From Pandoraea pnomenusa (lineage in GTDB: Bacteria; Pseudomonadota; Gammaproteobacteria; Burkholderiales; Burkholderiaceae), in NCBI RefSeq assembly GCF_000767615.3, contig NZ_CP009553.3, forward strand, positions 4,774,001 through 4,838,000: 64,000 nt of DNA, written 5' to 3'. The notes under the pieces are model-generated. The model did no database searches and was not told the DNA's origin. It saw only the letters and a program-made list of their open reading frames with translations. The position numbers and the translations under genes were made by a program. Position 1 is the stretch's first letter; the number at the start of each line of letters is the position of its first letter. This document shows, one piece after another, positions 1-8,811 of the stretch.

Positions 1-546
1 GTACTCGTCCTGTTGCAAGCGATCGAACCCAAACCGCTCCGCCGCGGCCTCCCCGAAATCGCCCATCGATCGCCCTTTTTCGTAGGCGTCTTCCAGGCCA
101 TCCAGAAGCATGTGATCGACCACCTGGTTGTGCCCCATGCGATATCCGCCCCGCGCGCCCGGCAGCAAATACGGCGCGCTCGACATCGACTCCATCCCGC
201 CGCTCAACACAAAGTTCGCCGAGCCGGCGAGCAGCAGGTCGTGTCCAATCATGATGGCCTTCATACCCGAGCCACAGACCTTGTTCACCGTGGTCGCCCC
301 GGTCGCGTCCGATAGCCCCGCCGCGCGCAATGCCTGGCGAGCCGGGGCTTGTCCAATGCCGGCCGCGAGAACACATCCCATGAAACTCTCATCGATCTTC
401 TCGCGATCGAGACCTGCGCGTTCCACGGCGGCGCGAATGGCGTGTGCGCCCAACTCGGGAGCACTGACCGCCGAGAAATTCCCCCCGAATCTCCCCAACG
501 GAGTGCGCACTGCGGAAATAATGACAACCGGATCCAGTTGGTCCAT
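1..546 (-). CDS. Acetyl-CoA C-acyltransferase (thiolase), 3' part cut by window edge
   Basis: This encodes the N-terminal 182 residues of a thiolase, which condenses or cleaves acyl-CoA with CoA. The start is the ATG at 546, beginning MDQLDPVVIISAVRTPLG. The nucleophilic cysteine is near residue 91 in NKVCGSGMKA, and the GGMESMS motif follows. The frame is open to base 1, so the C-terminal half with the second Cys and the His lies outside the window. It is the last of three minus-strand genes (MFS, HxlR, thiolase) with gaps of 85 and 46 bases, which may form one operon. The pathway (beta-oxidation or polyhydroxyalkanoate) cannot be told from this fragment. Confidence 0.9.
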   Translation of the reverse strand, partial: MDQLDPVVIISAVRTPLGRFGGNFSAVSAPELGAHAIRAAVERAGLDREKIDESFMGCVLAAGIGQAPARQALRAAGLSDATGATTVNKVCGSGMKAIMIGHDLLLAGSANFVLSGGMESMSSAPYLLPGARGGYRMGHNQVVDHMLLDGLEDAYEKGRSMGDFGEAAAERFGFDRLQQDEY

Positions 547-592
547 GGAACTCTCCACTTTTCAATGACGAGGCGTGTTTCGTGAATTGAAT

Positions 593-1096
593 CTATTTCT
601 CAGCCGGTTCGAGCTGCGCGAGCGGCTTGAGTCGCTTCAAGGTCGATGCCGAAGGAAAGCGACCGGGAACAAACGCGTGCGCCTCCCGGCTGATGACCTT
701 GCCCGTGTTGCGATCGATCATCACGGGATCGACGGCCTTTCCCGTCGAGCGATCGACAAAGTCGATGCCCCAGTTGTGACCTTTCACATGCTTGCGCCCC
801 CACGCGAAAAGTGCGATCAGAACAGGCGACAGATCCCGCGCGCGCTCCGTAACGCGATATTCGTCCCGACCCGATGCGACAGACGCGCGATGCTTTTCCA
901 GCAACCCGGAAGCGACCAGATCGGTCAAACGACGAGTCAGAATCGTGGGTGAAATGCCAAGGCTTTCGCGAAACTGCTCGAATCTGGTCGAACCCTGGAG
1001 TGCGTCCCGCAGAATCAGCAGGCTCCACCACTCCCCAACGTTTTCCAACGCCAACGCCACGGGACAATCCATGGAGGTAAAGTCTTTTCGTTTCAC
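593..1096 (-). CDS. HxlR-family winged-helix transcriptional regulator
   Basis: A 167-residue HxlR/YodB-type DNA-binding protein. The family signature spans residues 9-60: MDCPVALALENVGEWWSLLI, followed by the recognition helix region SPTILTRRLTDLVASGLLEK. A single cysteine sits at residue 11, the position used for thiol or electrophile sensing in several HxlR proteins. The start is GTG at 1096; an internal ATG lies eight codons in. The C-terminal 60 residues extend beyond the minimal domain and contain no recognisable enzyme motif. It lies 85 bases after the MFS exporter gene on the same strand, so it may control that exporter. The ACTAT-N4-ATAGT dyad in the exporter promoter is a candidate site. 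Confidence 0.88.
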   Translation of the reverse strand: MKRKDFTSMDCPVALALENVGEWWSLLILRDALQGSTRFEQFRESLGISPTILTRRLTDLVASGLLEKHRASVASGRDEYRVTERARDLSPVLIALFAWGRKHVKGHNWGIDFVDRSTGKAVDPVMIDRNTGKVISREAHAFVPGRFPSASTLKRLKPLAQLEPAEK

Positions 1097-1181
1097 GCTC
1101 GATACCGTCTAAAGATGAAATTGGGGCCAAAGCCGTCGTGCGATGAAGTTTGAATATCGGGAGAGCCCATCGATATGTCCG

Positions 1182-2528
1182 CTAGCGCCGTCCAAGCAGA
1201 AGAAGACCTACGATCGCAGACGCTCCGGCGATCCAGAAGGCCTCGGCAAAAGCGCCGCCTTGCGACCCCAGGGTCATGACCAAAAGGCTTGTGCCGACGG
1301 TGGTGCCAAACTGACGGCTCATGTTGATGACTCCGCTGCCCGTCGACGCCAGCTCTGGTCCGAGTTTGACGACGCCGATGGCAAACAGATTGGGAAAGAC
1401 GAGACCTACGCCCACTCCGGTGAGGGTCCAGGCAACGACAAACCAAGCAGGTCCCGCATCGCGGCCGACAATCAGGGCGAGCGCAAAGGACGAGCAAGCC
1501 AGTACCATCGAGCCCACCTTGACGCGTCGATACAATCCGCCCAATTCGGTGCGTTTCGTCAAGAAGGAAATCAGGCCGACAACACACGGTCCAGGCGCAA
1601 TCATCATGCCAACGACCATCAAATCCTTGCTCACGACATCGTGCAAGTAAAGGGATGCGCCGAGCAGCAGTGCGCCGAATGATAGCGACATCACGAAGAT
1701 TGCCGCCAGTGCAGACCTCATGTGCGGCTCGCTCAGCAATGCACGTGGCACGACGGGAGCGGGATGTCTCGCGACTCTGCGCCAAAGCAGCGACACCGCG
1801 AGCGTCGCTACCAGCCACGTAGTCAACGATGGTGCCGTCAGCCCCCAATGGCCGGCGTTGACCAACGCCAGGGCGATTGCACCGGACGCAAGGATCAGCA
1901 GCAAACTACCCAACAAGTCGAATCGCGCGTCGGACACCACTTTGGGTTGCGCGGGAATGATGTACGCGCCCAGGAGTATCGCGATCAGGCAAACCGGCAC
2001 ATTGATCAGAAATATCCATGGCCAGCCATACGCCGCAAGAATACCTCCGACGACCGGGCCGGCGGCTCCGGCCAGAGCACCGCTCGCGGCCCAGACACGA
2101 ATCGCTCGAGGCCTGACCTCAGCGGGGAACGCGGCGACCAGAAGCCCCATGCTCGCCGGCGTCAGCAGCGCGGCCCCGGCCGCCTGGATGCACCGGAAGA
2201 CGACGAGCATCCCGACGCCGCCGCTTGCCGCACACCCGACACTCGCCACCATGAAGAGGGTCAGTCCTGCGATAAATGCCTCTTTCTTCCCAATCACGTC
2301 CGCCAATCCACCTGCTGGAACGAGCAACGCTCCGTAGAAGATCGTGTAGCCGTTCAGAACCCAGGCCAGGTCGCTTAGCGGTGCGGACATATCACGTCCA
2401 ATCGCCCCCAGAGCAACGTTGACGACAAACATGTCCAGCGACGCGATGAAGACCGCGAGACTCAGTACGAATATCATCCAACGCTCTCTCGAGTACAGGT
2501 ATGACGCGCTCAGTGGTTCGGTAGGCAT
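1182..2528 (-). CDS. MFS drug exporter, DHA2 (EmrB/QacA-like) family
   Basis: A 448-residue inner-membrane transporter expected to use the proton gradient to export small molecules. It begins at ATG 2528. The first helix carries the DHA2 signature SLAVFIASLDMFVVNVALGA, and motif A follows as GGLADVIGKKEAFIAG. Around a dozen or more hydrophobic segments alternate with short loops through the whole length. It is followed by the HxlR regulator and thiolase genes in the same direction. The substrate is not predictable. Confidence 0.88.
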   Translation of the reverse strand: MPTEPLSASYLYSRERWMIFVLSLAVFIASLDMFVVNVALGAIGRDMSAPLSDLAWVLNGYTIFYGALLVPAGGLADVIGKKEAFIAGLTLFMVASVGCAASGGVGMLVVFRCIQAAGAALLTPASMGLLVAAFPAEVRPRAIRVWAASGALAGAAGPVVGGILAAYGWPWIFLINVPVCLIAILLGAYIIPAQPKVVSDARFDLLGSLLLILASGAIALALVNAGHWGLTAPSLTTWLVATLAVSLLWRRVARHPAPVVPRALLSEPHMRSALAAIFVMSLSFGALLLGASLYLHDVVSKDLMVVGMMIAPGPCVVGLISFLTKRTELGGLYRRVKVGSMVLACSSFALALIVGRDAGPAWFVVAWTLTGVGVGLVFPNLFAIGVVKLGPELASTGSGVINMSRQFGTTVGTSLLVMTLGSQGGAFAEAFWIAGASAIVGLLLLGRR

Positions 2529-2587
2529 GGTTTGTGGTGATCTGGCGACTTCGATTCAATCCGGCTTGCAAAGTACTTCCGCACCAA

Positions 2588-2608
2588 ATACTATCATCAT
2601 AGTAGTAT
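2588..2608. promoter_or_regulatory. Dyad in the divergent MFS/panE promoter region, candidate HxlR operator
   Basis: ACTAT and ATAGT form a perfect 5-bp dyad with a 4-base spacer at 2590-2603. An overlapping wider pair ATACTA/TAGTAT spans 2588-2608. The site lies 60-80 bases upstream of the MFS start, in an AT-rich patch between the two divergent genes. HxlR proteins often bind short TA-rich dyads of this kind. The assignment is inference. Confidence 0.4.
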
Positions 2609-2750
2609 TATCCGCGAGGGTAATTTTCACAGGGTTGCGTCGCTTTCATCGAGCATCCGAGTGTTGGCTGATGAATCGAGGCAAGACACGCACGGAATAC
2701 CGATTCCGTGTGAAGGGCTGTCAAGTCCACTCATCAAGACGGAGAGTTGT

Positions 2751-3686
2751 ATGAAAGTGCTAATACTTGGCGCCGGCGCCATTGGCGGGTATTACGGTGC
2801 CAGGCTCCTACAGGCCGGTACCGACGTAACGTTTCTGGTGCGGCCGAATCGCGCGACGGCGCTGCAGCGCGAGGGGCTGCGCGTGAAAAGTCCGCAGGCG
2901 AATTTCCACGGCCGCGTCCGCGCGATCGTCGCGGGTGATTCAGAGGAAGTGTTCGACGTCGTCGTTGTTGCGTGCAAGGCCTACGATCTGCGCGCAGCGA
3001 TGGATGCAATCACGCCTCATGTCGGGGCTCATACGGTGATCGTCCCCCTCCTGAACGGACTCAAGCCCTACGATCAGCTCGACGCGCGATTTGGACGCGA
3101 GCGAATTGCGGGTGGCGTTGCGTACATCGCAACGATGCTCGACGAGTCCGGTGACATCGTTCATCTGAACGCCGCTGACAAACTGATCGTTGGCGCCCGG
3201 CACGCAAGCCAGCGCCATGCGATCGAAAGCCTTTACGCCGCGTTATCTCAAGGAGAAGGGCTGCGAGAGATATCCGACGATATCGAGCAGGAGCTCTGGG
3301 AGAAATGGGTCATGCTCGCGACGGGCGCCACCGCGACGTGCCTGATGCAGGCCTCCATTGGCGAGATTGTCGCGACGCGCGATGGCACGAGTCTTGTCCG
3401 GCAGATTCTCGAGGACTGCGTCGCCACTGCGGCCGCCCAGGGGAAAGCGCCGCGTGAGAATGCGCGTGCCTCCATCGAGCGTCTGCTGCTCGATCCGGCA
3501 TCCGCCTGGAAGGCCTCCATGCGGCGGGATATCGAGCGCGGCGCCAGGCGAATCGAGGCTGACGCCATCGTGGGAGATATGTTGACACGCGCTCGGCAGG
3601 CCGGCGTGACGTCCCCATTGCTCACCGCCGCTTACTGCCTGTTGCAGACATACGAGGCTCATGCGGGAAGCGGTACGTCCCAGTGA
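2751..3686 (+). CDS. Ketopantoate reductase-like protein (PanE/ApbA family)
   Basis: A 311-residue NADPH-dependent 2-dehydropantoate 2-reductase family protein. The start at ATG 2751 has GGAGAG upstream. The N-terminal Rossmann motif is MKVLILGAGAIGGYYGARL (residues 1-19). The conserved lysine lies in VVVACKAYD near residue 78, and the C-terminal domain contains ELWEKWVMLATGAT. PanE converts ketopantoate to pantoate in pantothenate synthesis. Many paralogues act on other 2-keto acids and this gene is not next to other pan genes, so the substrate is open. It is divergent from the MFS exporter. Confidence 0.85.
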   Translation: MKVLILGAGAIGGYYGARLLQAGTDVTFLVRPNRATALQREGLRVKSPQANFHGRVRAIVAGDSEEVFDVVVVACKAYDLRAAMDAITPHVGAHTVIVPLLNGLKPYDQLDARFGRERIAGGVAYIATMLDESGDIVHLNAADKLIVGARHASQRHAIESLYAALSQGEGLREISDDIEQELWEKWVMLATGATATCLMQASIGEIVATRDGTSLVRQILEDCVATAAAQGKAPRENARASIERLLLDPASAWKASMRRDIERGARRIEADAIVGDMLTRARQAGVTSPLLTAAYCLLQTYEAHAGSGTSQ

Positions 3687-3732
3687 AGTCCTGACCGGCA
3701 GCCTCACGCGGAATTGCATGCAAGCTGGCGAA

Positions 3733-3748
3733 GGCGCCCGATGGCGCC
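3733..3748. terminator. Possible terminator hairpin after the panE-like gene
   Basis: GGCGCC-CGAT-GGCGCC forms a compact 6-bp stem with a tetraloop 47 bases after the panE stop. There is no T-run, so intrinsic termination is uncertain. Confidence 0.3.
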
Positions 3749-3874
3749 AAGTTAACGGACGCCTGACGCCCACATTACATTTCTGAAAGGTTCGTGCGGT
3801 GGACTCGCCAGGCGTCACACAACTGTCCAGGCAGCGCATACAATCCAGGCAGGCGGAAAAGGGGGGCGACGACA

Positions 3875-4551
3875 ATGCGCGTACTCGTAATCGATGACGA
3901 ACGCAAAACCGGTGCGTACGTCAAGAAGGGGCTGGAAGAGTCCGGCTTCGTCGTCGACGTTGCCAACGACGGTGCCGAAGGCCTGATTCTCGCCAGTGAA
4001 GCGACGTACGATGTGATCGTGCTCGACGTCATGCTGCCCCAGATGGACGGCTGGTCCGTCCTGAAAACCTTGCGAAAATCCCAAAGCACGCCGGTATTGT
4101 TCCTGACGGCTCGCGACGATATCAGCGATCGGGTCAAAGGGCTGGAGCTGGGCGGCGACGACTATCTGGTCAAGCCGTTCGCCTTTGTCGAATTGCTCGC
4201 GCGAGTGCGTACGCTGGCGCGTCGCGGCCCGCCTCGCGATAGCGACATTCTTACCCTCGGTGATCTTGAGATCGACGTGACACGCCGGCGCGTTCGTCGC
4301 GGCACGATGCGTATCGATCTGACACCGCGCGAGTTCTCCCTGCTGCAAATCCTCGTGCGTCGCCAGGGGAAGTGCTCACCCGAACGCAAATCGCCTCCTA
4401 CGTGTGGGACATGAACTTCGACAGCGACACGAACGTCGTGGAAGTCGCCATCCGACGTCTGCGAGCGAAAGTGGACGACGACTTCCCCGTCAAGATCATT
4501 CACACCGTGCGTGGCGTGGGCTATGTCGCCGAGATCAAATCGGTGGATTGA
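3875..4551 (+). pseudogene. OmpR/CusR-type response regulator, frameshifted in the DNA-binding domain
   Basis: The receiver domain is intact. It starts at ATG 3875 with [17 protein letters not shown], the phosphoacceptor aspartate is in VIVLDVMLP, and the conserved lysine is in [10 protein letters not shown]. The winged-helix domain begins ([17 protein letters not shown]), but a missing G in the GGGG run near 4368-4371 shifts the frame and gives a stop at 4414 after about 179 residues. Adding one G restores the family sequence [17 protein letters not shown] through [13 protein letters not shown], ending at the TGA at 4549-4551. That TGA overlaps the ATG of the sensor kinase gene by one base. 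Either the regulator is truly inactivated or this is a sequence error. Confidence 0.85.
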
Positions 4552-5966
4552 TGGCTGCCCGACCGCTCTCCACAACCCTGGCAATCTCCTTCGCAGCCAC
4601 AACGCTGGTCGTGTTCGCCCTGGTGGGCACGACGCTCTACGTTACGCTCGGACGTGAGATCCGTCAGCAGGACGATCTCGACATCGTGCTGAACGCCCGC
4701 CACACACGCCGCCTCGCCGAAGAACTGCGCAACAGCGACGACCTTCGCGAGCATGCCTTGCGCCTCACGAGTCAGGTGCTCGGAAATCCATCGTTCGCGA
4801 TGGAAATACTTGGGCAAGGTGGGGTCAAGCTGATCGAACACAATTCGAATCGGGTCATGGGCACGTCGCTTGCGCCCGTGACAACCGCATCAAGGCTCGA
4901 TGCATCGCAACGCATCACGGAAGCCGACGTGTCGGAGTGGCGCGGCCCCAAGGGCTTACCTGTGCGCGGTCTGGCCACTGACGCCCGACTGGGTGACGGT
5001 TCACGGGTCACGGTCGTGATTGCCAGGGACATGACCGACCGGTGGCGCGTGCTCGATCATTATCGCGAACGGCTCTACGGGTATGGGCTTGCCGGCGTGC
5101 TGCTCGCTTTCCTGATCAGCTGGCTGCTGGCGCGTGCCGCACTGCAGCCTTTGCGCGATCTGGATTCGCAGGTTGGCGCTGTCACTATCGACAAACTCGA
5201 TACGCGAATCGAGATCGAGGGCGCATCGAGCGAGGTCGAAATCGTCGCGAGGTCATTGAATTCGATGATACGGCGTCTGCACGATGGCTTCGAGCGCATA
5301 TCGCAGTACACGGCCGACCTCGCTCACGACATGCGGACGCCGCTTGGCAATCTGCGCGGCGCCACCGAGGTCGCCCTGGCGCGACCACGAAGTGTTCCCG
5401 AGTACGAGGCGCTGCTCGAATCAAATCTGGAGGAATGTGCCCGCCTCTCGAAGATGATCGAAAACGTCATCTTTCTCTCGCGTGCGGAGCATCCGCAGTT
5501 CATGACGGCAATGGAGGAGTTCGATGTTGTCATCGCCCTCACCCAGATCGCCGATTACTTCGAAGGGCTGTCGGAGGAGGCTGGCGTCAACCTTCGCGTG
5601 ACAGGCGAGGGTCGTGTACGTGCCGACAAGGAGTTGTTCCGTCGCGCAGTCAGCAACCTGCTCGCAAACGCGCTGCGCTATACGCCGCCAGGCGGTGAAA
5701 TCACGCTGCGCGCCGAACCCACCGCAACCGCGGTCGCCATCAGCGTGCACAACCCCGGACCCCAAATCGACGCGGCTCTGCTCGAGCGGATTTTCGATCG
5801 GTTCTATCGTGCGGACGCCTCTCGCCACATTACGGCCCAGGCCAGCGGATCCGCCGGACTGGGACTCGCGATCGTGCGCACCATCATGACCCTGCACGGT
5901 GGAACGGCGCATGCCGAAAGCGATGCCACCGGCACGCGATTCGTCCTTTCCTTCCCGCGTCATTGA
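4551..5966 (+). CDS. Heavy-metal-type sensor histidine kinase (CusS/IrlS-like)
   Basis: A 471-residue inner-membrane sensor kinase. It has a first membrane helix at about residues 8-30, a periplasmic sensor region to about 180, a second helix (YGLAGVLLAFLISWLLARAA) and HAMP. The H-box is DLAHDMRTPLGNLRG, the N-box NLLANALRYTPPGG, and the G-box SGSAGLGLAIVRTI. The ATG at 4551 overlaps the stop of the restored response regulator frame, so the two genes were translationally coupled. Its 3' end overlaps the convergent NodT gene by 7 bases. Its partner regulator is frameshifted here. By analogy it would control the adjacent RND efflux operon, perhaps in response to a metal or drug; this is inference. 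Confidence 0.9.
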   Translation: MAARPLSTTLAISFAATTLVVFALVGTTLYVTLGREIRQQDDLDIVLNARHTRRLAEELRNSDDLREHALRLTSQVLGNPSFAMEILGQGGVKLIEHNSNRVMGTSLAPVTTASRLDASQRITEADVSEWRGPKGLPVRGLATDARLGDGSRVTVVIARDMTDRWRVLDHYRERLYGYGLAGVLLAFLISWLLARAALQPLRDLDSQVGAVTIDKLDTRIEIEGASSEVEIVARSLNSMIRRLHDGFERISQYTADLAHDMRTPLGNLRGATEVALARPRSVPEYEALLESNLEECARLSKMIENVIFLSRAEHPQFMTAMEEFDVVIALTQIADYFEGLSEEAGVNLRVTGEGRVRADKELFRRAVSNLLANALRYTPPGGEITLRAEPTATAVAISVHNPGPQIDAALLERIFDRFYRADASRHITAQASGSAGLGLAIVRTIMTLHGGTAHAESDATGTRFVLSFPRH

Positions 5967-7441
5967 GTCGCAGCCCCCTCACCGGCGGGCGACACACCGT
6001 CCTGCAATGCATCGCGGTCCCAGCCGCCGCCGAGCGCCTGAAGCAATCGGACGCTCGCGTCGAGTTGCCGCTGTCCGATCTGCTCGAGGGTGCGCTCGCT
6101 CTGCAAGGCGATGGATTGGGCTGCGACGACATCGAGGTAGCTCACCGCGCCCGCCTCATAGCGATGGTTCGTGAGCGAAAGCGCCAGTTCGGCAGCGGCC
6201 ACCGCACGTTGCTGACTTCGCGCCTGCTCGGCCAGCGACCCCAGCTCGCTCAAGTCGTCTTCCGTCTGCTGGAAAGCCTCGAGCACAGTCTGACGATAGG
6301 CGGCGACTACCTCGTCGTACCGCGCGCTGGCCCCCTTTAAGGTTGCGTCTCGACGGCCGCCATCGAACACCACGCCCGCAATTTGTGCGCCAAGAGACCA
6401 GAAGAGACTCGGCGCCGACAACCACGGGGAGAAAAACGTGCTCTCCAGTCCAGTCGATGCCGAGAGGACAAGCGAAGGATAGTATGCAGCGCGCGCCTGC
6501 CCGATTTCAGCGTTGGCCGCGGCAACGCGTCGCTCTGCGGCCGCAATGTCCGGACGACGTTCAAGCAGCGCGGAAGGGACGCCTGCGGGGATCGACGGCA
6601 ACACGGCCGCGGACCCCTCTCGCGGCAGGGAAAACGACGATGCCGGCGTGCCGATGAGGGTTGCGATGGCATGCAGGAGTTTCGCGCGCTGTGCCATGAT
6701 TTCCTGCTTCGCCGTTTGCGCGCTCTCGAGCTGCGTTCGCGCCTCGGAGAGCACCGAGGCGTCGATCGCGCCATCGGCGAGCTGTTGCTCCTCGATGCGC
6801 AGGCCGGCCTCGCGGGTCGTTACCGTGCGCTCGAGAAGCTGCCGCTGACGATCCAGCGAGCGCAGACCCAAATATGCGGACGCGAGTTGACTGGTGACCG
6901 AGAGGCGCACTGACTCCAGGTCCGCCTGACTGACCTGGACGTTATCACGCGCCGCCGTAGCGGCGCTCCTCACTCTCCCGAACAGATCCGGCTCCCAACT
7001 CGCTCCGGCACCGACCGAGTAGTCCGGGATGGTCTTCCCGGCAAGCGCGCGATCCACGAGACTCCGGGACGTTCGAAAGCGCTGTGCCCCATCGCCAGCG
7101 CTAACGATCGGCGCCGACGCGCTTTGTTGATACGCGAGCGCGGCACGTGCCGCTTCCAGCCGCGCGACGGCCTGGCTCACCGTCTGATTGGAGACGTCGA
7201 CGCGGGCCTCCAGGCGATTTAACGTTTCGTCATGGAAAACGCTCCACCACGGCCCTCTGGATTTGCCGTCCGCGGGTGCGGCGGCGGCCCAACCGGCGCC
7301 GGGATACGTGGCGCTTGCGTACTGGGCAGGCGCAGCAATATCGGGTACACGATAGGGAGGCACTGTCGAGCAGGCGCTCAACGTCGTAACTACGCAAACG
7401 AGCGCCCCGGTGCCCGCCTGGATGGATTTCATGGAGATCAT
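5960..7441 (-). CDS. Outer-membrane efflux lipoprotein, NodT/OprM family
   Basis: A 493-residue TolC-type outer-membrane channel subunit of the RND pump encoded upstream. I place the start at ATG 7441 because GAGGAGG lies 6 bases before it. An in-frame GTG at 7456, overlapping the previous stop, lacks such spacing. The signal peptide ends in a lipobox VTTLSACS, so Cys is lipidated. Two long repeat halves rich in Ala, Gln and Arg fit the coiled-coil hairpins of the family (for example SQAVARLEAARAALAYQQSA). It is the last gene of the operon and converges on the sensor kinase gene. Confidence 0.92.
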   Translation of the reverse strand: MISMKSIQAGTGALVCVVTTLSACSTVPPYRVPDIAAPAQYASATYPGAGWAAAAPADGKSRGPWWSVFHDETLNRLEARVDVSNQTVSQAVARLEAARAALAYQQSASAPIVSAGDGAQRFRTSRSLVDRALAGKTIPDYSVGAGASWEPDLFGRVRSAATAARDNVQVSQADLESVRLSVTSQLASAYLGLRSLDRQRQLLERTVTTREAGLRIEEQQLADGAIDASVLSEARTQLESAQTAKQEIMAQRAKLLHAIATLIGTPASSFSLPREGSAAVLPSIPAGVPSALLERRPDIAAAERRVAAANAEIGQARAAYYPSLVLSASTGLESTFFSPWLSAPSLFWSLGAQIAGVVFDGGRRDATLKGASARYDEVVAAYRQTVLEAFQQTEDDLSELGSLAEQARSQQRAVAAAELALSLTNHRYEAGAVSYLDVVAAQSIALQSERTLEQIGQRQLDASVRLLQALGGGWDRDALQDGVSPAGEGAATQ

Positions 7442-7452
7442 GGCGAGCCTCC

Positions 7453-8811
7453 TCACGCCTTGCCGGAAGTCGCGGCAGGCCTGGATGGCATCGGTATGGC
7501 CTGACCGGACTCCACGGACTTCGTGCCGGCTTCATGGCTCGCGCCGGCCCGGCTCCCGGCATTCCACGAGGCGGGACTCGACCGTACGCGCTGGCCGTCG
7601 GAAATGGCGTCGCCGGGATTGGCAATCACGCGATCGCCTGGCGAGAGGCCCGAGGCAATCTCCACGTAGGCGCCGAAGTCCCGCCCGATGCTGACACGCC
7701 TGAGCGCCACCTTCTCGTTCGCGTCCACCGTCGCGATGCTCACGCCGTCGGGACGAAACAGCAGCGCGCTCGCGGGAAGTTCAAGGCCGGGCGCATTGGA
7801 TTTCAGCGCCAGGTGCACCTGCGTGTAAGCGCCAGGCAACAAGGCGCCGTCACGGTTATCGACATCGATCTCCACGCGTAACGTGCGACTTACGGGGTCG
7901 AGCGCGTTGGCATCGCGGGCGATGGTGCCGGGGAAACGCCGGCCGGGGTATTGCTCCGTCGCGATCCACACTTGTGTGTCGCGCGTCACGCCATTGGCTT
8001 CGTCTTGAGGAACATCGACGTAGACGCGCAGACGATCGGTCTGCTCCAGGTGAAAGAGTTCGCCGGAGGCCGCCGGTAGGCCCGGTGCCCCACCCGCCGT
8101 GACCAGCGCGCCCACTTGTACGTTGCGTGCGCTCACCACCCCATCGAACGGGGCGGTCACACTTTGATACGACACCAGTTCGGAGAGTCGCGACACGTTG
8201 GCCTGTGCTGCCTGCAACGCGGCTAGCTTGGCTGCGGCGTCGCTGGCCTTGGCATCGGCATCCTGCTGGGAAACGGATCGGGTTTGCAGCATGGTCCGCC
8301 ACCGTTGCGCCGTGCTGTTGGCGAAGCGGTAATTGGCCTGTGCCGTGGCCTCGTCAGCCCGGGCCTGGCGCAATTGCGCATCGAGCTCCGGGGTATCGAG
8401 CCGAGCCAGCACCTGAGCTGCCCTGACGTGCGAGCCAATGTCGGCGAACCACTGTTTGACATAGCCGCTGGTGCGCGCGTAGATCGCCACGTCGGCCCAC
8501 GGCGCGACGGCGCCGGGAAGCATGAGATCCTGGATCGCCGGGGCAGGTGTCGGCGCAATCGTCGAGACTCGCAGCTCGCGCTGCGCCTCGACTTGCGCGG
8601 CCTGCGCCTGTCTCGCCACGACCCGCGGCACAATGCCCGCACACAGCAGCGTCAGCGCCAAGGCACCAAGGCCGAGCCCCCACAAGCGTCGCGCCCCTGA
8701 AGAACGCCGCATCGCGGCGGGTGTGGCCTGAGGTGGCAACGGGGCGAACTCCGGCTTTTCCGTGGCCGCGGAAGTCTCGACGCGGCCGTCGGGCGGGTTA
8801 TGCATGCTCAT
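7453..8811 (-). CDS. RND efflux membrane fusion (periplasmic adaptor) protein
   Basis: A 452-residue HlyD/MexA-type adaptor linking the inner-membrane pump to the outer-membrane channel. One membrane anchor lies at about residues 43-62 (RRLWGLGLGALALTLLCAGI). It is followed by the biotinyl-lipoyl half APWADVAIYARTSGYVKQW, an alpha-hairpin, the second lipoyl half YQSVTAPFDGVVSARNVQVG, and the beta-barrel and membrane-proximal parts. The C-terminal 40 residues are low-complexity. Its ATG overlaps the TGA of the permease gene by the ATGA arrangement, so the two are coupled. NodT follows 11 bases later. Confidence 0.92.
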   Translation of the reverse strand: MSMHNPPDGRVETSAATEKPEFAPLPPQATPAAMRRSSGARRLWGLGLGALALTLLCAGIVPRVVARQAQAAQVEAQRELRVSTIAPTPAPAIQDLMLPGAVAPWADVAIYARTSGYVKQWFADIGSHVRAAQVLARLDTPELDAQLRQARADEATAQANYRFANSTAQRWRTMLQTRSVSQQDADAKASDAAAKLAALQAAQANVSRLSELVSYQSVTAPFDGVVSARNVQVGALVTAGGAPGLPAASGELFHLEQTDRLRVYVDVPQDEANGVTRDTQVWIATEQYPGRRFPGTIARDANALDPVSRTLRVEIDVDNRDGALLPGAYTQVHLALKSNAPGLELPASALLFRPDGVSIATVDANEKVALRRVSIGRDFGAYVEIASGLSPGDRVIANPGDAISDGQRVRSSPASWNAGSRAGASHEAGTKSVESGQAIPMPSRPAATSGKA

